Shown piece by piece: positions 53,606-64,000 of a DNA stretch of 64,000 bases. Within the stretch, counting starts at the first letter, position 1; each line of letters opens with the position of its first letter. The translations under genes and the position numbers were made by a program. This DNA comes from Xanthostigma xanthostigma. Lineage: Eukaryota > Arthropoda > Insecta > Raphidioptera > Raphidiidae. The stretch spans positions 27,481,501 through 27,545,500 of the forward strand of contig OY754464.1 of assembly GCA_963575645.1 (NCBI GenBank). Reading direction: 5' to 3'. A model generated the notes under the pieces. It was not told the origin of the DNA. It ran no database searches and worked only from the letters and a program-made list of their open reading frames with translations.

Positions 53606-55322
53606 TATATTGTCGGCAGGGTTTGGCACTGCGACCCGAGTTTTTATTACCTTGAAATGTGTAGTTCACAGAAATTTTTATTTCGTTTAAATGTAATCGT
53701 TTTATAGGATAAAATAGCGCAAAAATTTTAAGTATAATCAAATACCTAAAGTTGATGCGAAAACATGAGCCGTTATGTTTACCAACAGTGACGTCATACT
53801 TGTAGTGTCAAACCATAAGTACAAGCAAGTATTCTTGTAATGTGTGTATTCGAATTTTGCGGATTCAAAATCAATATTTTTTATGTTTAATAATTTTTTA
53901 TATATTTCAATTACCTACCTAAGTCTATCGTATTCCTCGACCAAATTATTATAGATGTTTTTATTTGCTGTTAAAAATAATAATGATACTGACAATTTGT
54001 ATACTGTAGGTAAAAACAACAATTTCAATCCAATGTGCGTAAGAAAGTTTAAGTTATGCCAAATTTACTTCATCAATCATTATTTATTGTTTGTAATTAC
54101 CTACAGTCGTCTCGGCTTATTGTGATGCTCACTGTTTATTAATTATTTATTTATTATTAAAATAAATAATATTAATAAATTTATTAATTATTCATATTTT
54201 GTTAAATTTACAATTTTCTAACTACTGTAACATCGGATATAAAAATTAACCAAAGCATGCGTATGTCATCAATTGCCAATTTTTTTTACATATTATATCT
54301 TAAGAACAAAAAAAAACAGCTAGTTCCATAGATAAACGTATTATAGTTTATCTATGCTAGTTCTTTATTTTCAAAATATTTATGAGACTATAAAGCTTAG
54401 AAAAAAATTTTTTACAAAACTTCCTTCAAAATATTAATAGAATAGTTTCAACTTTCCAGATCAACGGGGATCTTTTTTTCGAACCCTCTATCCCCCTCTA
54501 ATTGTGTCGCCGGATAGAAAATCGAAAATCCGGCTCCATTAGATTCTGTCCCGTATCCTATGCTATGAATGCGCAAAATTTTTAACTTCCTAAGTCAACA
54601 GGAGCCTTCTAGAAAGTCTAAAAAGACAGACATACATTGGGAAATTATATATGCAGATGTGATTGCTACATTTTTCTCACATTTCAAACCATCATGACGG
54701 ATGGCGTTTTCTGGCATGTCGACAAATTGCAATTTTAAAATTGTAGTAATAAATACAACTGATCATTTCTGATTTCTTATTCGATTAATGATCGTATTCA
54801 CATAATTTACTCATTTTATGTTACTCAAGTTAGTGTCTTAACTAAGCATTCATATCTCTCGAATTAATGTTTTGACTGAACATTCATAATGTATATCTTT
54901 CAAATTGAATTTTTAATTTATCTGACATTTGTAGCTTTTTTACTTTCGGGAAACTATAGGAGTGAAGAAAGTCGACGAAAAAATTGAAATCGAGAATTCA
55001 GCGGATTCAGACGTTGCGTAGTTTTATACACACCGAAAAAAGCGTGTTTTGGATATGCAGAGGTTTCGTTGATTCCCCGGTCTACGGATCGAAACCAATT
55101 AATATTGAACTTATACAATTTTTAGAGGATTTCTCTCCCTACTTCCCTAAAATATGGGTAGCTTATTGATGCTTATGATGACTGAAAATAGAAAGGACAC
55201 TGCACAAACCTTTTGGGATTTGGTTCTCTGTTAATTTGATCGAATATTGTTTTATTTTATAGTTTAAAGTGTCCATGGGCGCATAGCCTAAACACCAATT
55301 GATGTTTAGCTACAGATATGTT
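53606..55322. other. No gene seen; one repeat fragment
   Basis: AT-rich. Bases 54242-54440 are an old minus-strand piece of the 650-bp repeat family (ATTAACCAAAGCATGC, AAAATATTTATGAGACTATA, AAGCTTAGAAAAAAA). Confidence 0.45.
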
Positions 55323-55564
55323 TAGCGAGATTTTAGATATAGGGATATCCATTGAATTCACAGTATTAAAAAATCCTAAGCTCTAGAAATATGTTTTCGA
55401 GTGCGCTGAATCCGAATATGACATTATTATTTTATACAGGGTGACACCTTCCAACATTACCTAGTTTTCGACGATTTTTTTATTTCCAAAAAAAAAGCAC
55501 AAAAATTGAACATGGAACATGTTTGCGAATTTAATGGATATCCCTATATCCAAAATCTTGCTAA
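55323..55564. repeat. Inverted pair, ~40-base arms
   Basis: TAGCGAGATTTTAGATATAG, then GGATATCCATTGAATTC pairs with GAATTTAATGGATATCCCTA, then TATCCAAAATCTTGCTA. The right arm ends exactly where the next MITE begins. Confidence 0.65.
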
Positions 55565-56282
55565 TAGTGTTCGACTAAAACTAGTTTTTACGGCCGAAAC
55601 CGAATTTCGGCCTCAGTCTCAGTTTCAACCGAAACCGAAACTTCATGTTTTTGTGGGAAAAATATAAAGTAAACACTATCATAATCAATCTTTTTTTTTA
55701 ATTAGTCACATATTAATCATTCAGCCTCTGATATACTTTACATATTATCTTATTGCTCCCTTATTTCAAAAAGCACAAATAAATATTCTTTTTTTTTAAT
55801 ATTATGAAATAAATTAAAAGCTACAAAACAAAAATACTTTAGTAAAAAGTGTTTATCTAATAAATATGTTTAGGTAGGTACACACAACAAAAAAAAGAAA
55901 ACACTCTTTCATCTTAAGAACAAAATTATTTCTTCTAAACTTTGGTCATTTTGTATATGGTAGCATTATGGTACTCTTGTTAATGATCTACAATAAAATT
56001 AAAATTTATAAGTGCCTACCTACCAAATACAACAACTAAATAAATTTTTAATGCAAATAATCTAAAGTATCAAAATAAAAAAGTTTTCTCTCAAAGTGAA
56101 AAAAAGGCGGAGCGCGCAGACATAAAAGACACGTCGTCGCTCGCAGCTGCACCGCATTTCAGCGCGAAACCTCCCGAATGTAGTTTCGGTTTCGGCCCTA
56201 GTTTCAGCCGGATGGGCAGCCGAAACCGAAACTAAGCCGAAACAAGTTTTTTGGCCGAAACCGAAATTTCTATCGGACACTA
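55565..56282. mobile_element. hAT-like MITE with GTTTCGG repeats
   Basis: It starts TAGTGTTCGACTAAAACTAG and ends TTTCTATCGGACACTA. CCGAAACC/GGTTTCGG words cluster in about 80 bases at each end. Flanking 8-mers (CTTGCTAA and AACCATTT) do not match. Confidence 0.7.
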
Positions 56283-56372
56283 AACCATTTTCGATCAATT
56301 TAACCGAGAACCAAATCCCATAAGGTTTATGCGCGCACCTTTGTGATTTTTCAAAATTTAATAGCTCTACAA

Positions 56373-56705
56373 CAGGGGTGGGCAATTCTTTTGATCGGCG
56401 GGCAACATAGCTGATGAAAATTTGACCGCGGGCCGGATGGCTGATGAATATTTCTTCGCGGGCCGGATGGCTGACGAAAATTTCTTCGCGGGCCAAAAAT
56501 TTGCAGAAAAAAAGATCCTCACATTCTATTTCCGCATTCGGAGAGCAAAAAAAAAAGAAAAAGGTCCTCACATTCTATTCCACATGTGGAGAGCAAAACA
56601 GAGCGCATTCTATTTCCGCTACTATTTTTCTAAAATTTTCTAAAATGCTTCGCGGGCCGGATAAAATTGCGCTGCGGGCCGAATCCGGCCCGCGGGCCGC
56701 CATTT
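56373..56705 (+). mobile_element. hAT-like MITE, GCGGGCC family (copy 2)
   Basis: It starts CAGGGGTGGGCAATTCTTTT and ends near GGCCCGCGGGCCGCC. At least seven GCGGGCC words occur. The flanks CTCTACAA and TACTACAA match at six of eight positions, a decayed target duplication. A 169-codon minus frame crossing it is a repeat artefact. Confidence 0.75.
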
Positions 56706-57190
56706 ACTACAACATGTCGCCATTCAGAACGGGTAAATGAACAAAAATCAAAAAATAAAATATTAAATAAGATTCGTGTCAAAGCCATGAGTAAAATCTG
56801 GTAGATGTAATTAACTTGTAAATGTTACCGAGCCGACTCTTCGACTACCTTTTATTTATAGCCGCTGCAATGCAAACAAGTGAACAATGCATCTGGCGTT
56901 GCGGTGACATGCTTAACGATTTAATATGAATGACGCGCTCAACAATCGACTTATTTACCGCCTTTCCCCACGTAGGTATATCGTATAGCTGTTGTGTCGT
57001 GAAAGTGAGATGAATTAAATGTATGGTTATAGCGACGTAGATACGGTCAGTCACTGTTACAAATTTTAACATCATCTTATTTGGATTATGCATGTGTACC
57101 TACCAGAGACATTTTTCTATTGCCTCACACCGAGAAACGGTAATTCCTGTACCGGCCATGCTATCGAGGTAGTCCATGGTTTCTCTCTTA

Positions 57191-57731
57191 GGCTGTTTTT
57201 CCACCGCCGCCGTCACCGGGACGTCACCGAGAACGAGATGACGGCGCCGATTTAGCGATACATACATTTACTATGGCCATATGTCCACCGCACGCCCGTC
57301 ACCCGAGTGCCGTCATCCCGGCCGCCGAGGTTTCGAGTAGTTCGGCGTGACCGCTAGAACTCGGCACGGTTTTATGACGGGCCGATGTGCCGGCAATACA
57401 AAACACATTTGTTCTTGCACTACCGTCGCACCGCGCTGTTCGCCCGGTTTTTGTTTTGTCTACCTATCATAAAATTTGTAAAAAAATGGCTAACAAATTC
57501 AAATACGATATTTATACATTAATTGAACTTGTAGAGAGTAAAGACTGTTTGTGGGATAAAACAAAGGATGTGTCCAAAGATAAAATTTTGAGAAAAAATG
57601 CGTGGCGCGACAAAGCTCTAGAACTGAGCTCGCGGTGGACACACGATCGCCGTCACGTCATCTAAACTCTCGGCCCGAAGTAATCTCGTTCTCGGTGACG
57701 TCCCGTTGACGGCGGCGGTGGACAAACGGCC
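57191..57731 (+). mobile_element. TIR element carrying a MADF gene fragment (PIF/Harbinger-like)
   Basis: The left GGCTGTTTTTCCACCGCCGC and right complement GGCCGTTTGTCCACCGCCGC continue together through CGTCANCGGGACGTCACCGA and GAACGAGAT, 49 bases with about three mismatches. TA lies outside both ends. It is GC-rich at the ends. The interior holds an ATG-initiated frame for the start of a MADF domain. Confidence 0.75.
57486..57665 (+). pseudogene. Truncated MADF (Myb/SANT-like) domain protein
   Basis: The 59-residue frame begins MANKFKYDIYTLIELVESKD, then CLWDKTKDVSKDKILRKNAW and RDKALEL. A leading helix with LIxLVE, then CLW(D)xxxxDYKD-like and AW motifs is the first half of a MADF DNA-binding domain (about residues 8-47). 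After that the frame runs into the right inverted repeat (SSRWTHDRRHVI) and stops, so the third helix is missing. Autonomous PIF/Harbinger elements often carry a second, Myb/MADF-like gene, so this is probably its deleted remnant. Capture of a host MADF exon is the alternative. Confidence 0.7.
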
Positions 57732-59110
57732 TATAATGCCAGATAAAAACCGGGACGGTTCCTTATTCAAGGTCATAACCTTGAAATCAAATTTTACGGA
57801 ATGTTGTAATAATAAGTGTTAGGATCCTCTTATGCTCACGACTATATCGGACCGGGAGGCTCGTGGCATTTTGGTCGTCCTACCACCGTATTGTTACGCC
57901 ACTGCAAGTCAAGTCAAATCAATTTAGTAACGGTCAAAAACCAAATCAAGGGATACATTTTAAAAAAGCTAGATTTTCAAGTCAAGTCAAATAGTTTGTA
58001 AAAGTCAAGCTACTTGACCTGATGAATCCTTAATAATTATAGCATAACGACAACACATGAATCAATCGTTTTTAGAATTGAATAATCAGTTGTGTACTTT
58101 TATTCTTTAACGTAGTCATGTTTTAGTTTTTTTTTCTTTTTAAACCGTTAGTAAATTAGCAAACATCGTGGGTACTCATTTGATTAGGTATTTGCTTACA
58201 AAAATTGATTAAGTGCGTGATTTTGGTGTGCATTCGCACTCCGACGACGGTACCTACTTCAAATTTTCACTGAAATCAGAAAACTATTTGAAGGTTCTGT
58301 GGTCGGGGTTACTACAGTGCGCTCGGCTAAAGAAGACCAGTGGGGAAAGGGCGAGAAGTCGCTGATGTGTACCATTGCGTCCCTTATTGTATAGAAGCGG
58401 TTCCAGGATCATTGCCTTTTACTAAATATAAAATGCATGTGCGCTCTTCTGCAATAAGGTCATATTTAATATTACATTCCATAGACCAGTCTTCTTTTAA
58501 AATTCGTACAGTACTCTGCAGCCACTATTTATTTTTTTTTTGTTTTGGTGCTGGGATTTTTTATTTTTTTATTTTATTTATTTAATTTAATTAAATACAA
58601 TTAATACAAAATATACAAATACAAATTGTTCACAATAGCTTTATGGTTAAGTGTTTCCTGCCCAACTTGGCGATGTCAGTGCTAGGGCAGGACTCATATT
58701 GTAGATGTGCAGACCAGAATGAGCCCATTCACAGAGTCGGCGCCCATGTATCGAATGAATGCGATTAAAAATTCTATGCAAGTTCCTATTTATTATGGTG
58801 GCGCCATGCAAGAAGAAAGTACAAAGTTAGCGCAACAGCAGGCGTTCGGACACCAGATGGTAGAAATGGTTGCACGACAACCAGACAGTTTCAAAAGACG
58901 AGAATAATACAATTCATTTAACGTATGGCGGATATCAATTAATAACAAAATGTCAGCTTTCTGCAGGTTGTTGTCTGTGCTTTCTCTCTCTTTAAATCTC
59001 AATCGTACCCTTTTTAGTTTTTCGTTTCATTATAATAAATACAGAAATTTTACTTCAATAATTTCACTGCTGAAATTGTTTCATTACATGTACCTACAAC
59101 AAATAAAAAA
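57732..59110. other. No recognised gene; two short frames of note
   Basis: A frame at 58340-58585 has CVPYC and VLCSHY, faintly THAP-like, but lacks the remaining motif residues. A frame at 58707-58907 ends MQEESTKLAQQQAFGHQMVE, then MVARQPDSFKRRE and a stop, with coding-like composition but no recognised family. Neither is called as a gene. Confidence 0.35.
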
Positions 59111-59745
59111 ATTCCAGTCAATTGGGCGACGGAACCATTCCAGCTTCAAAAATGTTGACATTTGATTATAATAATGAAAATAAAATTTTTGATATCGCGT
59201 GAGGTGACGCGGGTAATGGCTAGTATTCAATATGATATTTGCTATTCGTTGCCATGGTTACCTACATAATATGTTCCACGTCATGTAAAAATTAATCAAA
59301 GCATGCCTAAGTAACTAGTTTATTTCTGACAGATCCATAAAGCAAAAGAGCAGCATATTTTTTTATTTTCAAAATATTTCCGAAACTATAAAGTTTAGAA
59401 AAAAAATTTTTTTACAAAACTTTCTTGAAAAAATAAATAGAATAAGCCGTTATGAAAAGTATACCATTATTATATAAAAAACACCGTTATAGCATATATC
59501 TTTTCTGCGCTTCATATTTAGTAATTTACATAGGTACTAAATATATCCTCCCAAAATTTGGTTTCAATCCTCTCATCCGTTTGACCTGTATCGTGTTCAC
59601 AGACTAACAGACGCATAAAGTTTTTCCAAAAACATGATTTTTGGATTCGGGGGACCTTAAAACGGGAAGATATTGTAAAATTTTTGATAACTGATTTTTT
59701 ACCTAAACTAGTACCATTCCCCACTTTTGGGTTGGAATGGTAAAA
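59111..59745 (-). repeat. ~650-bp interspersed repeat, copy E
   Basis: Full-length inverted copy: it starts CCAGTCAATTGGGCGACGG and ends GGTTGGAATGGTAAAA on the plus strand. Confidence 0.8.
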
Positions 59746-59894
59746 GACATGGTGTCGTGGGACATATACAACCGAAGTAATTTTTATTTTTGTCAGTATA
59801 GATACTTAAGTACTTAAGTATATTTAAGTAAATCTTTATCATGATTTTGCCTTTTGGTAAACCAATTTCAGACATTTTTCGTTTCATAACAACA

Positions 59895-60524
59895 TTTTAC
59901 CATTCCTACCTACAAGTGGGGTCGGTACTAATTTAGATCAAAATTCACTTTTCAAAATTTGACGATATTTTTCGTTTTGAGGTCCCCCGAATCCAAAAAA
60001 CATATTTTTGTGCGTCTGTTTGTCTATGAGCACGATACAGGTCAAACGGATGAACGGGTTAAAACCAAATTTTGGGAAGATGTTTGATACGCAAATATGA
60101 AGAGCCCCATGGTTTTTGGGGAAAATCGGTGCATGTGAAGAAGAAATACATGCTATAATGGTGCGTGTTTTTTATATAATAATGGTATACTTTTCATAAC
60201 GGCTTATTATTCTATTTATTTTTTCAAGAAAGTTTTTTTTCTAAACTTTAGTTTCGGAAATATTTTGAAAATAAAAAAAAATCAACTGTTCTTTTGTAGA
60301 AATAAACTAGTTAATTAAGCATGCTTTGATTAATTTTTACATGACGTGGAACGTATTATATGGGTAACCATGGCAACGAATATCATATTGAATACTAGCC
60401 ATTACTCGCGTCACCTCACGTAATATCCGACATTTTCTTTTTTTCATTACCTAATACTATATGTATATCAAATGTTAATATTTTTTAAATTGTAGATATT
60501 GGTCCCTTCTCTCAATTGGCTGGA
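59895..60524 (+). repeat. ~650-bp interspersed repeat, copy F
   Basis: Full-length copy from TTTTACCATTCCTACC to TCTCAATTGGCTGGA. It lies 150 bases from copy E in the opposite direction, so the pair can form a ~600-bp hairpin. Confidence 0.8.
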
Positions 60525-60622
60525 TTTTTTTTTATTTTATCCCCCAAACCATTGAAGTGCCTCATAAGAAGTTTCACTTCAAAAACTGATGTTTAATATT
60601 CTGCTTGTTTCAAATGTTCCAG

Positions 60623-60671
60623 GTTAAGCAGTATTCACGCGACGAAATGTGGCGTCTTCTAATCACTTCAG
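60623..60671 (+). CDS. Candidate short host exon
   Basis: A pyrimidine-rich run ends TGTTCCAG at 60622, a good acceptor. The 49-base segment then reads VKQYSRDEMWRLLITS in the only open frame, and it ends CAG followed by GTAAGAA, a strong donor. An internal ATG (60646) would start MWRLLITS, which could be the beginning of a signal peptide, making this either an internal exon or the first coding exon. It lies outside all recognised repeats. No family can be named from so few residues. Confidence 0.35.
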
Positions 60672-62757
60672 GTAAGAACTAGGGCTCTGCCATAATATAA
60701 TTTTTTACTCTATGGCTTTGCCTCACCAGAGTCAATTCAACATTTTTACGTTTAAAACTTCTATTTTATAGTGAATTTTTTGTATTAGACAAAGTCATTT
60801 ATATTTATATAACGAGTCGGCATTCAAATTTTAACAATGGCACAACAATCGAGAGTAATCAACTCGGCACAATTCCAGCAGAGGCAATAAACAAAACAAC
60901 AATCAGAATAGTCTCAATTATTTTACAGATAACAGATCTTCAAGCTCTTTGAATACAAAAAGCATTCAATTGTTTGATGATTTGCTTATATAACCGATTG
61001 TGAAACAAAAACAGCATTTAATATACCTGTGATATTAATTTCAGTGTAGAAAATCAATTTTTATTTTTTTAGCGAAAGTGAAAAGGTGGCCAGCGCAGTG
61101 GTTTCCTTGTTGTATGTGAGAAATTATAATAATTATTATGAAATGAGGCTGTCGTAAATTTAATGATGTTTATCAGACGAAACATTTGTTCTCCTATCTC
61201 AGTTAGCAGAGCTATTTATGTAAAGAATATAATATATTTAAAAAGTTCTACATGGTGCAATTTGTTTCGAAAGTGTAACTGGAACATATGGAGATAGAAA
61301 AACAATTCCATATATTATGTTGAACATTATAGAACAATCTTCATAATCCGAAGAAAATGTCTGTTACCTTTTCTTCAAGCACCTGTATACAAGATGTTCC
61401 AAAATCGTCCTGAAATTTTAACTGAAAAGTGCGAGCGACAGGTGTCGGTTGGTCCGTACGTACGTCTGATAACTTTTATATCAATTTTATTTTATTATTT
61501 TTGACAGCTAATAGCAATACAATGCATTATTGTACAGTATTTAGTAGGGCAAGTAAAAATAATAATTGCTATATTGTAAAACATACATTGAGCTCCGTAA
61601 TGTTAAACACGTTTGCTTAGTAAGAAAAATTTTCACGTGTATTCCACCTGATTTTTATTTATTTTTTTAATATATTAAGTGTATCTTTTTTACTTTTTTT
61701 TCAATATCTATCAGACAGTGGAAAATTTGTGGGGTGGTCACCTTTGATTTTGTCAACTATTTCACTATGCTGTCCGTACTCCGTAGGCGATTTGTTCTAC
61801 ATAACAAGTATTACAATTTTTTTTAAGTCGAACTAATTATGCGACTTTCTTAGGTGACAATTTCAGTAGATTTATTTATTGTAGATTATAGACGTTCGAC
61901 AACTACGGTAATTACTCTCAATTAAATTAAATTAATCGACATCACAAAACATCCATGAGCGAAGGTGGGATTTGAATTCATGACACTCCGATCGAAAGAC
62001 CATCACATATATAATTTTTGTAGAACTGTATTAATTCGAAGTATCTATATTCTATTTATCTCTGTAAGTTGAATTGTGCTGAGAGAAATTTTAAATCATT
62101 CTACGTAGGTCAGAAGAAAGGGCATAGATGTTCATTTTTTCTAAAATAACTGAATTATATACGCTAGGAAAGTATCTATGACACGCGACTTTTGCGCCAT
62201 CTCGTGTTTGATTTTTTAAAATCTGGTTCAGTTAAAACTTACAAACCCATGGAAACCAGCTTTATTCTTAATTATAAAAAAATATTTACGCACAATGTCA
62301 GTAAAAAAAACCTACATAAATGTTAAAACAATTTTTATTTCAAGATTTTTTAAATCTTATTTTGTTAGCATAATAATTATGATATTTTCCATGTATTTAA
62401 TAATCGTTACAGACGTAGGTAAAATAAAATTTTATTACATTTGACGACGTACTGCTGCAATCCATTTTTTACTCTCTAATTCATAAGAAAATCCAGGAAA
62501 AGGGTGGAATTGTAATTCTAGATTTTTAGTTGGTGTATCTTTACAATCAACAACACAGCACTTCCGATTTGATAGATTTTTTCAACAATTAATCCTTATT
62601 AAAATTGCACGTATAACATAATATGACACTAAGGTTTTCACTGAACCAGAATTAAAAAAAAAAACATGAGAGGGCGCTAAGGTCACGTGTCCTAGCGTAT
62701 ATATTTTCCAAAAAAAAAGGTCAAAATTAAATTGAAAATAATATAGGATCGTTTTTT
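60672..62757. other. No gene seen; repeat fragments
   Basis: A single end of the 42673 MITE family (ACAAGATGTTCCAAAATCG) lies at 61389. Bases 61439-61770 are a short copy of the repeat at 38113 without its tRNA-like part (GTGTCGGTTGGTCCGTACG ... ACAGTGGAAAATTTGTGGGG). The rest is AT-rich. Confidence 0.5.
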
Positions 62758-62820
62758 TCAGTCGTTGTTTTGGCAACCCGATTCAGCAATGCCGTTCCGT
62801 CTGAAAGAGTCGACAATACG
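62758..62820 (+). CDS. Candidate first exon with initiator and splice donor
   Basis: TCAGTC at 62758-62763 matches the arthropod initiator. The ATG at 62789 (CAGCAATGCC) opens MPFRLKESTI plus two bases of an Arg codon, and the exon ends ACG followed by GTGAGT, a consensus donor. The T run before TCAG could instead be an acceptor, making this an internal exon. No TATA box or protein family identified. Confidence 0.3.
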
Positions 62821-63489
62821 GTGAGTCAAAGACAGATTATACATCTCAATGCTCACGGTAAAGCATTAATTCGGTCCCAAAACTCTTCGTAATCACTAAA
62901 CACATCGAATTTTAATTGGCTCTTGACGAACCCGTTCCCCCCAGAAAATACGTCAGTCTCACAAAAGATCTTTACTTTAATATAATCTCGATCACAAAAT
63001 AGAATATTTTTTGTAACACGTGCATTAAAAGTGCACCATTAGGCCTAGCACACATGAAGAGCGTTCAACGATTTATTCAACTCATGCGCGTTATTCATGT
63101 TTTATCATGCCTAAAAACCGAACCCTAAATAGCCATTTACCGACTGGTGACAATTACTTGTCATAACTCAATGAAGATTCCTACTAGCTCGGCCATTGTG
63201 GAGTAATGAAAATAAACGTAACTATTTTCTGAGTCGTAACGAAATAGTAGGTAACAACAACTCCGTTGTTACCCATTGAGACTAAAATTGAGAGGCCGAA
63301 TGTTTTCGACATGGAGTTTATTCATAATCGGCTAACCTCAAACCAAAACATTGAATCGTGCTGTTTGGTGCTGTTAGTATTGACAGTTTTTTTTATAAAG
63401 AAATAAATAGATATTTACAACATCTCATTATAATTAAAACATGAATAACGCGCAATTGTTGAATAAAATTATGGGCGCAACTTGTAGGC
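62821..63489. other. No gene seen
   Basis: Unassigned. Confidence 0.4.
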
Positions 63490-63620
63490 TAAGTCATGAC
63501 CTGTCAGCGCGATGTTTTCAGCACTCGTCTCCGGTGCGCAGTATGCACTCTCTTCGCGCGTGCCTGCGCACCTACGACTCGTGCTGAAAACATCGCGCTG
63601 ACACGCCATGAATGACTTAC
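63490..63620. repeat. ~130-base hairpin
   Basis: TGTCAGCGCGATGTTTTCAG, then CAC (63502-63524) pairs perfectly with 63581-63603. Pairing continues inside (GGTGCGCAG with CTGCGCACC) and outside (AAGTCAT with ATGACTT). GC-richer than the flanks. A 71-codon frame across it is not supported. Confidence 0.75.
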
Positions 63621-64000
63621 GACTACTAGTTACGCCAATAACTATTACATGCTTGTTTTCGGGGACGGAAGTTGACTTCTTCATGCCAATGAGCTAGAAT
63701 AAAAGTCCCTCACGCGCAGATCAAAAGTAAAGAGTTTTCGTCCTTGGGGATTTTTTTTTCGGGCTGACCCAATAGTCATACGCAAGTATTTGCTTCCAAT
63801 ACTCCTTTCTCCCTACACCAGCAGCATAGGCTGGCACACATTGGCCCAATGTTCCTTAGCGAATATTTGCTTTCAGAACACTTTACTAAGCATGTTCCCG
63901 CTCAATTATTTTGCAGTGGGTTTAACACTGTAATAATATTAATATCTCTCAATATTTTTTTCATCAAACCCTCTATCATGAAGAATTTGATTCCAATTAA
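63621..64000. other. No gene seen
   Basis: Unassigned; no supported frame or repeat end. Confidence 0.4.

Noticed and set aside
56062-56571. 169-codon minus-strand ORF
   Set aside because: It spans two MITEs; repeated residues (EIFVSHPAREEIF) come from GCGGGCC repeats, not a protein repeat.
58340-58585. Possible THAP finger (CVPYC, VLCSHY)
   Set aside because: The Trp, the AVPTIF-like motif and spacing are missing, and the C-terminus is low-complexity Phe/Ile.
1-64000. CRISPR arrays, operons, bacterial promoters, rRNA
   Set aside because: Spliced transposase, LINEs, Helitrons and MITEs show a eukaryotic genome; no spaced direct-repeat array or rRNA sequence is seen.

Overview
The window looks like intergenic or intronic DNA from an arthropod nuclear genome, most likely a moth or butterfly. 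The grounds are AT-rich sequence with many TA/TACC-type short words (taggtacctacct and similar), short Helitrons with the ends TCTATACTAATATATAAAGC and CGGGACCGCTAGT, a spliced Tc1 transposase, and dense hAT, mariner, pogo and LINE debris. The order is inferred. No intact multi-exon host gene is visible. Nearly everything recognisable is mobile DNA or its remains.

Region by region. 1-1843: the 5' part of a non-LTR retrotransposon on the minus strand (intact 406-residue ORF1 with three zinc knuckles, start of the endonuclease ORF2 cut by the window edge), next to the 3' tail of a second, plus-strand LINE. 2.9-3.8 kb: a pogo-like remnant. 3.9-6.2 kb: an interspersed ~650-bp repeat, two tandem arrays, a tRNA-like sequence and a foldback element with two identical 143-base arms. 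8581-10276: an apparently complete Tc1 element (33-bp terminal inverted repeats, TA duplication, DD34E transposase with one 72-base intron). 10.9-16.5 kb: LINE reverse transcriptase scraps and a deleted hAT element that keeps its dimerisation domain. 18-27 kb: tRNA-like and palindromic repeats, hAT and pogo MITEs, and a GC-rich island at 26.3-26.6 kb. 28-38 kb: hammerhead-ribozyme-like inverted pairs, Helitrons, hAT and mariner MITEs (several nested), and a truncated LINE 3' end. 38.8-39.2 kb: the best candidate for a host promoter and 5' exon. 40-54 kb: more repeats, a second tRNA-bearing Helitron and a 1.5-kb hAT-type element. 55-57.7 kb: hAT MITEs and an inverted-repeat element carrying the start of a MADF-domain gene. 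59-60.5 kb: two copies of the 650-bp repeat facing each other. 60.6 and 62.8 kb: two short candidate host exons with good splice sites.

Functional links. The only apparently complete coding unit is the Tc1 transposase. Seven hAT-type insertions have exact 8-bp target duplications that can be read directly, so their boundaries are firm. Two further themes run across the window: tRNA-like sequences with B boxes and downstream T runs inside non-autonomous elements (six cases), and short CTGANGA...GAAA motifs, mostly in inverted pairs, that fit hammerhead ribozymes of Penelope-like elements (five cases, two with nearly complete cores).
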